The notes beneath the pieces were generated by a model that was not told the DNA's origin, made no database searches, and was given only the letters and a program-made list of their open reading frames with translations. 64,000 bases of DNA from a virus, in IMG/VR virus record IMGVR_UViG_3300041956_000313, positions 1-64,000 of that record. One strand, written 5' to 3'. Every line of letters starts with the position of its first letter. Position 1 is the stretch's first letter. Made by a program: the position numbers and the translations under genes. Positions 57,006 to 64,000 of this stretch are shown here, in pieces.

Positions 57006-59171
57006 ATGTCTGCACAGTCCGGTATTGCAATCAACGTTGACCCGCGTCCGGCTCAGTCTGGTGCGGCGCAAGTCAACCGCGCCATATTGTCGATTCGAGA
57101 CAATGTGGTTGGTCTGCGGCAAGACATCGACCGTCAATCGCGGCAGATGCGAGAAGACTTTCAGCAGATGGCCACGACTGTTAATCAGTCAGCCAATCAG
57201 ACCACGGCTGCTCTGCAGAGAAACACGGCCGGTATCAATTCGGTGATGGGCAGCTGGCGGCAACTTCGCAGCGTCATACCTATTGCAATCATCGCCGGAC
57301 TCACGCGCGAGCTCATCCAGCAAGCAGATGCTTACACGAAAGTTCAGTCACAGTTGCGACTGGTAGTAGAAGACCAGAGGCAGCTTGCTGCAGTCTCAGA
57401 TTCGGTTTACAGGATTGCGCAGGACACACGCAGTGCGTTAGGTCCGACTGCGGAACTATATGCGCGTCTGTCACGCTCGACACGTGATCTAGGACTAGAA
57501 CAGCAGCGTGTTGCAAACCTGACGACAACGATCAACCAAGCCATTCAAGTCGGTGGCTCGACGGCGAATGAGGCAGCCTTCGGCGTCATTCAGTTTGGTC
57601 AGGCACTCGCGTCAGGTGCACTGCGCGGTGACGAACTTCGGTCGGTGATGGAACAGATGCCTCGCCTGTCGCGCGCGATTGCCGAAGGCATGGGTGTAAG
57701 TATCGGTGAGCTGCGCAGGCTGGGTGAGGCCGGTGAGCTCACGACTGGCAGACTGATTGCTGCCCTTGAAGATGCAGCACCGAAGATCGCGGCTGAATAT
57801 TCAAAGATGACGCCGACGATTGGCTCTGCCTTTACGGTGCTCGGCAATTCGGTGACGCGGTTCATAGGCGAGCTGAATCGTGCAACCGGAGCAGGCGGGC
57901 GATTCAGTGAGATGCTCACGGGCGCTGCCAGTGGCGTCGACAAGATGACTGAAGGCATCAAGGGCGTGAATGTCGAGATGGTTCGGTACAACGCCAACCT
58001 TGAGAAATCGAAAGAGTTTTGGTCGTCGGGAGGAATCACCGGACTCATACCTGGAGCCTTCAAAGTAGGGCAGAGTATAGGTGACTCTATTTCGGGTGCG
58101 CTTCAGGGCCCCGGCCCACCGTTAGGCGGCCCGCTTGCTGATCCTGTGAGCGCAGCTCTGCGCGGCCGCGGAGCTTCATTGCTGCAGCCGATAGACACAC
58201 GTGCGATTGGGCAGACTGCGCGCATTCCGTCAATGAACTTGCTGACGGCCGAAGACCTGCGACGTCTGCGTGAGAGGCAGGAAGAGGAAGACTTCGAGAA
58301 CTTCATCAGCAATGTCGGGCGCAATTCAGCGGCGCAACGTCGTGCCGGCATCGGTACGAACGTCGGTCGGACAATCAACCCTGACGACACCACTCGAATT
58401 CGTTCAAGCACGGGTGGTGCGAAAGAGATTTTTGACGAAAGCATCGTCAAGAGAGTTGACGAGACGGTGCGCAGCACCGAGGAGAACATCCGGAACATTG
58501 AGCACACCACCGAGACGTCTGCGGAGTCTATGCGCAATCACTATGCGCAGTTCTTCGATTACGCGAAGTTTGCATTTGACGAGCTCGACAATAGCAGCAG
58601 CACGTTCATGACGAGCTTCTCGGAAGGCTTCGCGCAAATGGTTGCGTCCGGCAAGTTTGATTTCCGCAGTCTGGCGCAGGCAATCATCGCAGACCTCATC
58701 CGGATTCAAGTGCGTGCCATTGTCGTGCGCACTATCTTGTCTTTCTTCGGCGGCAGTTCTGGTGCAACGAGTGCAACGAGTCTGAGTGGGTCGTCCGGAG
58801 TCGGTGCGTTGAATGGCTCGACCGTTGGGTATGCTGCGCGCGGCTCCAGCTCATTGCGTGAAAACACGATCGTAGGTGAAGAGGGCATGGAATTGCTGCA
58901 GTCAAGGAACAATGCCGGCGCGCGCATCATGAACAACCGGGACACACAGCGTCTTTTGCGTGACATGAATGGCCGTCGTGTCGACGTCGAGTCAGGCAGC
59001 AGCGGAAGCGGTGGTGGCAACACCTACATTTCAATTGAGCAGACTAATCAAATCAGCACTGTGGGTGTCACTTCCGATGAGCTCGATGCGAAGTTGGGTT
59101 ACACGACACAGCAAGCTGTGAAGGCCGCTGTCGCTAAGGTCCAGGTGCTGAACTTGAACGGTCGTCTGTAA
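57006..59171 (+). CDS. Tape measure protein
   Basis: 721 residues from ATG 57006. Helical N-terminus (AAQVNRAILSIRDNVVGLRQ), a hydrophobic segment VIPIAIIAGLTRELIQQ (about 95), the typical tape-measure domain (YRIAQDTRSALGPTAELYAR ... GVIQFGQALASGALRGDELR), then a Ser/Gly-rich C-terminus. It sets tail length: by the usual ~0.15 nm per residue, roughly 110 nm. It follows the chaperone genes as expected. Confidence 0.92.
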   Translation: MSAQSGIAINVDPRPAQSGAAQVNRAILSIRDNVVGLRQDIDRQSRQMREDFQQMATTVNQSANQTTAALQRNTAGINSVMGSWRQLRSVIPIAIIAGLTRELIQQADAYTKVQSQLRLVVEDQRQLAAVSDSVYRIAQDTRSALGPTAELYARLSRSTRDLGLEQQRVANLTTTINQAIQVGGSTANEAAFGVIQFGQALASGALRGDELRSVMEQMPRLSRAIAEGMGVSIGELRRLGEAGELTTGRLIAALEDAAPKIAAEYSKMTPTIGSAFTVLGNSVTRFIGELNRATGAGGRFSEMLTGAASGVDKMTEGIKGVNVEMVRYNANLEKSKEFWSSGGITGLIPGAFKVGQSIGDSISGALQGPGPPLGGPLADPVSAALRGRGASLLQPIDTRAIGQTARIPSMNLLTAEDLRRLRERQEEEDFENFISNVGRNSAAQRRAGIGTNVGRTINPDDTTRIRSSTGGAKEIFDESIVKRVDETVRSTEENIRNIEHTTETSAESMRNHYAQFFDYAKFAFDELDNSSSTFMTSFSEGFAQMVASGKFDFRSLAQAIIADLIRIQVRAIVVRTILSFFGGSSGATSATSLSGSSGVGALNGSTVGYAARGSSSLRENTIVGEEGMELLQSRNNAGARIMNNRDTQRLLRDMNGRRVDVESGSSGSGGGNTYISIEQTNQISTVGVTSDELDAKLGYTTQQAVKAAVAKVQVLNLNGRL

Positions 59172-59181
59172 GGGGTAGAGC

Positions 59182-60177
59182 ATGAGTGTTTTTCATTGGC
59201 CTGCGTCCGTTCTTCCCAAAACTACTGATTGGTGGTACGACTCGCCCAGCAGGCCGGCCATATCGCCGTTCGATGGCGACTTGACGATTGTGGGAAGGCC
59301 GACTGACAGATGGATGTGTGAGGCGACGTTTGACCCGATCTTTGACGACAGACGGCAAGACCTGATTGCGTTCGGTTTGCGTCTTCGACATCAGTACAAC
59401 CAGTTTACGCTGCCGCCTCACTTCTATCGTCGCATGGGCTCTTTTGCTCCGGCCAACGTCGCACCGAATGGTGGGCTGTTCGCGCAGATAGGTCCGTGGA
59501 CAGGAGCGTCTGCGAATGCGTTCATTGACAGTCGCACACTGTGCGTCCGAAACACCGGAGCGGCCGCAGGACAAGCGCGCTCTGGCGCGATCACAGTAAC
59601 GGCCGACCTGTCCTACGCACTGCGGATTGAATGCATGCGGGGCAAGGCCTCGACGTTTCGTGTGATGGTAGGCACCGCTGCCGGTGGCTCGACGCTGCTC
59701 GACTCCGGATCGATAGGCGAGGGCGTCTACACAGGAAGGTTTACGTCGACGTCGACGACAACCATTCACGTCACTCTCGTGTGTAACACATCAACGACCA
59801 GTGACTTCGTTTTCTTCGATCAGCTCGTGATTGAGAGATGCGGCCGCATAGCCACGCCGCTGTACACGACACCGCGTGACAACGTCGTCATTTCTGACTT
59901 GCCTGCAACGCAATTCGGTTTGCTGCAGAAGGCGGACATGATCGAAGTGAACGGCGAGCTCAAAGGCTTGCTACACGGACTCAACACTCTAGGTGATGGC
60001 ACCGGGTACGTGACTTTCAATCCTCCTACCAGAGTCGCTATTCCGGAGAACTCGCCGGTGGTCATCGGGTCGCCTCGAGGCCGCTTCTTCATGCGTGAGG
60101 ATCCTATGAGATTCAAAACGCAAGGCTTTTTCTCGTCTTCGTTTTCCGTGTCTCTGATTGAGGACATATCGACATGA
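59182..60177 (+). CDS. Distal tail protein with inserted beta-sandwich
   Basis: 331 residues. N-terminal FHWPASVLPKTTDWWYDSPS, with RWMCEATFDPIFDDRRQDLI, and C-terminal TPRDNVVISDLPATQFGLLQ, then MIEVNGELKGLLHGL look like one distal-tail hub fold split by a middle section (about 105-220) that resembles a carbohydrate-binding sandwich (ITVTADLSYALRIECM ... FVFFDQLVIERCG). It likely builds the tail-tip ring and may touch the host surface. Confidence 0.68.
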   Translation: MSVFHWPASVLPKTTDWWYDSPSRPAISPFDGDLTIVGRPTDRWMCEATFDPIFDDRRQDLIAFGLRLRHQYNQFTLPPHFYRRMGSFAPANVAPNGGLFAQIGPWTGASANAFIDSRTLCVRNTGAAAGQARSGAITVTADLSYALRIECMRGKASTFRVMVGTAAGGSTLLDSGSIGEGVYTGRFTSTSTTTIHVTLVCNTSTTSDFVFFDQLVIERCGRIATPLYTTPRDNVVISDLPATQFGLLQKADMIEVNGELKGLLHGLNTLGDGTGYVTFNPPTRVAIPENSPVVIGSPRGRFFMREDPMRFKTQGFFSSSFSVSLIEDIST

Positions 60178-60797
60178 GGACAATGGCATCAGGGCAGTTA
60201 ACTGCTCTAGAAAAGAAAGTAGTTCCGCAACTGTTCTTCATGCGGATCGACTTGCTCGACAACCCCATCTATGTGCACAACGGTGCTACCAAAATCACGT
60301 TTGACAGCAAGACGTGGATTGGCATCTATGACTTTGCGATGATGGACGTGATTGAGGAGCAGTTAGAGAATCGCCCCTCTGACATTCGAGTGGGAATCAG
60401 AAAGATTCCCAAGTTGCTGATTGACCCGGTGATCATCAAGAAGAATCACGGGCGTCCTGCATTTCTATACCACTCAGTAGCCGACTTTCTAGGTCAACCG
60501 GTTGACACACCGACTGAGGTGTGGCGAGGCACAGTCGACTACCCGAATCTGATCATCGAGGACGATGGAGTGCAGTACTTCATCGTTCTGAAGAACGTCG
60601 CTAATAACTGGAATCGCGCGAAAACCAGAAGAATCACGGATGCTGAGCAGCAGCGTCGTTTTCCCGGAGACACAGCCTACAAACGGCTGCCAGGACTCGA
60701 AGACAAGAAAATCTTGTGGGGTCCGGACCCGAACAAAGAGACAGCAGTGCCTCCTCCGCGCGACAACACACCGCGTTATCGCAATCGCGTGAACTGA
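60174..60797 (+). CDS. Minor tail protein
   Basis: 207 residues. PQLFFMRIDLLDNPIYVHNG, WIGIYDFAMMDVIEEQLENR, and AKTRRITDAEQQRRFPGDTA with KILWG resemble the tail-hub protein found between the distal tail and the peptidase in many siphoviruses. ATGA-coupled to the distal-tail gene. Confidence 0.68.
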   Translation: MRTMASGQLTALEKKVVPQLFFMRIDLLDNPIYVHNGATKITFDSKTWIGIYDFAMMDVIEEQLENRPSDIRVGIRKIPKLLIDPVIIKKNHGRPAFLYHSVADFLGQPVDTPTEVWRGTVDYPNLIIEDDGVQYFIVLKNVANNWNRAKTRRITDAEQQRRFPGDTAYKRLPGLEDKKILWGPDPNKETAVPPPRDNTPRYRNRVN

Positions 60798-60807
60798 GGA
60801 AAGACAG

Positions 60808-61227
60808 ATGGAAAGGGTGAGACTCACTGAGCGCGCCATGATTATTACGTCGGCGCTCAACTACATGCGCGATCGTCCCTTCAAGTACGGTGAGTTTGAC
60901 TGTCACATTTTCGCGGCTGACATCGTCAGGATGTACACATTCGTCGATTATGCTGAGTCGTTCCGTGGCAAGTATCACGATGAGAAGTCTGCTTACAAAA
61001 TAGTCACGCAAAACGGTGGACCGGCCGAGTTCGTCAGCAAGGTACTGGGCAAAGAGTCGCGTGCATCGTTCATGGCGCATGTCGGTGACGTCGTGGCGTA
61101 TCGGGTCGAAGATCGCAAGATAATGATTGGTGTTTGTGTTGGTGCACGAGCAGTGTTTCTGAATCAGCGGGGCGGCTTCGAGTTCCGTGAACTGGGTGAG
61201 TGCTTGTGCTCATGGGAGATTGAATAA
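60808..61227 (+). CDS. NlpC/P60-like tail hub protein (DUF6950-type)
   Basis: 139 residues. PFKYGEFDCHIFAADIVRMY carries a Cys in the papain-like 'G.fDC..fa.d' position, followed by FRGKYHDEKSAYKIV and SRASFMAHVGDVVAY. Relatives at this locus are peptidase-fold proteins that may open the cell wall during DNA entry. A second catalytic His is not obvious, so activity is uncertain. Confidence 0.7.
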   Translation: MERVRLTERAMIITSALNYMRDRPFKYGEFDCHIFAADIVRMYTFVDYAESFRGKYHDEKSAYKIVTQNGGPAEFVSKVLGKESRASFMAHVGDVVAYRVEDRKIMIGVCVGARAVFLNQRGGFEFRELGECLCSWEIE

Positions 61228-61228
61228 C

Positions 61229-64000
61229 ATGCCTGCTGCAATTGCCTACGTCGCTCAAGCCATAGCGACGTATTTCACGGCAAACTCGTTGGTCGTCGCG
61301 GTCATTCAGGTTGCGATTTACGCAGCACTTGCCGTGGGCGTGTCAAAGGTACTGTCGGAGAAACCGAAGTTCGGAGACGGCTTCAACTCGGAAGCCGGAC
61401 AAATGGTTGTGTCACGCGGCTCAGTGAACACCGACAGTATTGCTTATGGCCAGACCCGCAAGGGTGGAACGTTGATGTTCCTTGACGTTTCAGGTGAAGA
61501 GAACGCGCATTTGTGGCAGGCGGTTCATGTCATAGGGCATGAGGTTGATTCTGTACAAGCGTTCTATCTAGACGATATAGAGATTCCGGTTGCATCGATC
61601 ACGCCAGGAGGCGGCGTGGTCACTGCCGGTAAGTATGAGGACCGGGTGTATATTTGGTGGCATCTAGGCACCGACACACAGATGGCCGACGCGGCACTGA
61701 TGGCGAACTTTCCTGATGACTGGACTGCGAGTGACCGAGCGAGAGGAAACTTTTACTTTGTCATTGCGATGACTCGTGATGGAAGCAACGCGGACGACCC
61801 CAAAGTATTTCCGACTGGTGCACCGTCTGCTGTGACAGTAGTGTTCAAGGGCTCAAAGGTCTACGATCCTCGTCTCGACAGCACGGTGGGTGGCTCGGGT
61901 TCGCACAGGCAGGCAATTAAGTCAACGTGGCAGTGGTCGGACAATGTGCCGTTGTGCACGCGGGATTACATCTGTCGCGGCAACAGCGTTAATCCGTTCG
62001 AGTCTGGTTACGCTGAAGAGTATTTAACCATCAACTTGTCGGAGCTCGCCGCTGCTGCGAACAGAGCAGATGCGACCATAGAATTTCCTGGAGATGTCTT
62101 TCTCAAGCAGTACACGTGCAATGGGTTGTTATCAACTGCTGATACGCTTTCGGCGAACCTAGAAATACTCGAAGAGGCGATGTCGGGCAAAGCATTCTAT
62201 GCACAGGGTCAGTGGCATATTTTTGCGGGCGGTTACGATGTGCCTACTGTGATCATCCGGGGCCGTGACTTTGCAGGGCAAGTGTCGTTCATGCCCGAGG
62301 CACCGCACGACAAGCGATACAACGAGGTGCGCGCGATCTATCAGAACGCCGTGCAGTTGTGGCGTGATATCGAGTGTCTAGCGAGACAGAATCTCGACTA
62401 TCAAGAGGACGATGGCGAGTATTTGCCGTTGACGATCAAGTCCAAACTGACGACTCACGAATACACGGCTCAATATCTGAGCTTCATACGTCTGCAGAAA
62501 ACGCGAAACATGCAGGCGTTCTCTGCTGACATGAAGCCGCGTCTGCTTCAGATTCGACCGTGGGACACGGTCATGCTTGATGTGCCGGAGCTGCTTTGGG
62601 ACATGGATGTGTTTCGTGTGCAGAATTTCAAGATCAGCAGTGAGACAGGACTGCCTGAAGTTCTCTTCAAAGAAGAGCGGAGTGAGCTTTGGGAATGGGA
62701 TCCGGAAAACGCTACTGAGCGTGAATTTCCTGACGCAACCACTCCGCCGTTAGAACTGCCACCGGCCCCGACTAACCTGTCTGTTGCGTCACAGCCAGAC
62801 AATATTCACTTGAAGTGGACGAACCCTGCACTGTCGTCATTCGAGTACATTGAGGTATGGCGCTCGACCGCTGCGCAGAACTTTTCGAACGCAACGAAGA
62901 TCGCACGCGGTGTGTTCGATTCCTACAATGATGCACAGACGGCCGCGGCCGGACAGTTTCGATACTGGGTCGTTGCAAGAAACAGGTATGGTGGTTCGTC
63001 AGCACGCGAGCCGAATGACAACTCTGGCAAGCTAGGGCAAGCGACGTCCATCGTTCCTACGATGACACTCGTGCCAAGAGGGCAGTGTGTTGCCACGTCT
63101 TCGAGCATCGAAAAGGTCGGTGGCAGCTCCGCGTGGGACTCCGACTGCTACTCACTTGAGACGTTCAGCAACGGCGTTATCTTGACTTGGAAGGCTGCGC
63201 AGACAAACAAAAACATCATCATGGGTCTGAACTCGGACCCGACGACAAATCAGAGTTACACGTCGATTGACTACGCAATGCAGATGCGTGCTGATGGACT
63301 TGTTGACATATACGAGTCCGGAGTATTGGTGGGCTCGGCAGGCTCGTACACAACGAATTCGCAGTTCGCAATAATCTTCGACCAGACGACTTTGCGTTAC
63401 ATGATAGATGGTGTCATCAAACGTGCTGTCTTCTTGATCGGTCCGCGTACGTTGTTCCTTGACAGCTCGTTCAACGATCCAGGCGGCAAAGTTCTCAGTG
63501 TGAACATGGCGCCGACGTCACCGACTCCGGTAGCGGCGTTTCAGCTTATCGCGCGCGGCAATTGTCAGTATCAGAACGGCATGATTCAGAAGGTGGGCGG
63601 GAGCGGAGCATGGAATTCTGATTGCTACTCGCCGCAGTTGTTCAATGCGTGCTCGCTCAAGTTCCGGTTCCCACAGCATCCGAGCATAGCCAACTGTCTC
63701 ATCGGGCTCAACTCGGATCCCACCACGGATCAGAATTACACGTCACTAGACTATGCATTCGAGCTCTATACAGCAGACGGCACGAATTACAGCTATTACA
63801 TCTATGAAAGTGGTGTCAACGTAGTGGGGTCGACTGCGGCCTCTGCAAACGACAGATACGAAGTCAGATACGACGGGCAGTGGGTGAGGTACTACCGGAA
63901 CAACACGGTTGTGCGTCAAGTGTTTGACCCCGGCCGTCAGTTTGCTATGGACTCGTCGTTTTTCGAGCCGGGCACGACGGTCGTCGATGTTGAGTTTGGC
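61229..64000 (+). CDS. gpJ-like central tail/receptor-binding protein (cut by window edge)
   Basis: Starts at ATG 61229 and stays open to the right edge (924 codons). N-terminal hydrophobic segment (SLVVAVIQVAIYAALAVGVS), then a gpJ/tail-hub body (RIQ-like GQVSFMPEAPHDKRYNEVRA, DMKPRLLQIRPWDTVMLDV), an FnIII domain near 510-600 (APTNLSVASQPDNIHLKWTN) and two copies of a ~160-residue module (from about base 63076 and 63555) sharing KVGGS.AW.SDCYS, GLNSDPTT.Q.YTS.DYA and YESGV. The repeats look like host-surface-binding domains. Confidence 0.85.
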   Translation, partial: MPAAIAYVAQAIATYFTANSLVVAVIQVAIYAALAVGVSKVLSEKPKFGDGFNSEAGQMVVSRGSVNTDSIAYGQTRKGGTLMFLDVSGEENAHLWQAVHVIGHEVDSVQAFYLDDIEIPVASITPGGGVVTAGKYEDRVYIWWHLGTDTQMADAALMANFPDDWTASDRARGNFYFVIAMTRDGSNADDPKVFPTGAPSAVTVVFKGSKVYDPRLDSTVGGSGSHRQAIKSTWQWSDNVPLCTRDYICRGNSVNPFESGYAEEYLTINLSELAAAANRADATIEFPGDVFLKQYTCNGLLSTADTLSANLEILEEAMSGKAFYAQGQWHIFAGGYDVPTVIIRGRDFAGQVSFMPEAPHDKRYNEVRAIYQNAVQLWRDIECLARQNLDYQEDDGEYLPLTIKSKLTTHEYTAQYLSFIRLQKTRNMQAFSADMKPRLLQIRPWDTVMLDVPELLWDMDVFRVQNFKISSETGLPEVLFKEERSELWEWDPENATEREFPDATTPPLELPPAPTNLSVASQPDNIHLKWTNPALSSFEYIEVWRSTAAQNFSNATKIARGVFDSYNDAQTAAAGQFRYWVVARNRYGGSSAREPNDNSGKLGQATSIVPTMTLVPRGQCVATSSSIEKVGGSSAWDSDCYSLETFSNGVILTWKAAQTNKNIIMGLNSDPTTNQSYTSIDYAMQMRADGLVDIYESGVLVGSAGSYTTNSQFAIIFDQTTLRYMIDGVIKRAVFLIGPRTLFLDSSFNDPGGKVLSVNMAPTSPTPVAAFQLIARGNCQYQNGMIQKVGGSGAWNSDCYSPQLFNACSLKFRFPQHPSIANCLIGLNSDPTTDQNYTSLDYAFELYTADGTNYSYYIYESGVNVVGSTAASANDRYEVRYDGQWVRYYRNNTVVRQVFDPGRQFAMDSSFFEPGTTVVDVEFG

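Noticed and set aside
1-64000. CRISPR array, insertion sequence, integrase or prophage attachment site
   Set aside because: No regularly spaced repeats, transposase or integrase motifs were seen.

Overview
The window is one continuous stretch of a tailed double-stranded DNA phage genome. It holds about 95 tightly packed genes, nearly all on the + strand and most joined by 4-base start/stop overlaps. The virion genes describe a siphovirus: large terminase, portal, SPP1 gp7-like morphogenesis protein, scaffold, P22-like coat, connector proteins, tail terminator, tail tube, a frameshifted tail chaperone pair, tape measure, and a gpJ-like tip protein that runs off the right edge. There is no contractile sheath. 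A CsrA protein, a PHB-accumulation-regulator (PhaR) type N-terminal domain and an RMF-like protein suggest a proteobacterial host; this is inference. I see no integrase or CI-like repressor.

Layout. 1-20.5 kb is replication, recombination and base modification: SNF2-type helicase end, phosphoribosyltransferase, DnaG-type primase, sigma-like protein, QueD, acidic repeat protein, FolE, DpdA, sliding clamp, a UDG-exonuclease-PolA protein whose palm domain is a separate downstream gene, clamp loader, gp32-like SSB, RecA, RuvC-like resolvase, SbcD, a LuxR-type helix-turn-helix, SbcC and an HslV/proteasome-like Ntn hydrolase. 20.5-21.7 kb is a two-gene minus-strand island followed by a repeat-rich divergent control region. 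21.7-45.9 kb is an accessory region of small genes: many zinc ribbons, three tandem small-barrel paralogues, several exported proteins, a SLOG protein, DUF1643, a PhaR-like protein with CsrA, a second DpdA, a Lar-like protein, QueF with a YkgJ-like partner, and an HD-fold protein that has lost its metal ligands. 45.9-64 kb is packaging, head and tail.

How it works together. FolE and QueD begin 7-deazaguanine synthesis, QueF reduces preQ0 to preQ1, and two different DpdA-like transglycosylases could exchange guanine in DNA for the deazapurine. The phage probably carries 7-deazaguanine-modified DNA that evades restriction. QueE and QueC are not visible here, so they lie outside the window or are supplied by the host. 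Replication combines a clamp, a clamp loader and a split PolA-type polymerase. The most unusual points are the two-DpdA pathway scattered over three loci, the split UDG-polymerase, the shared control elements upstream of 21684 and 39623, and two strongly structured non-coding segments (29.19-29.47 kb and 32.93-33.19 kb).
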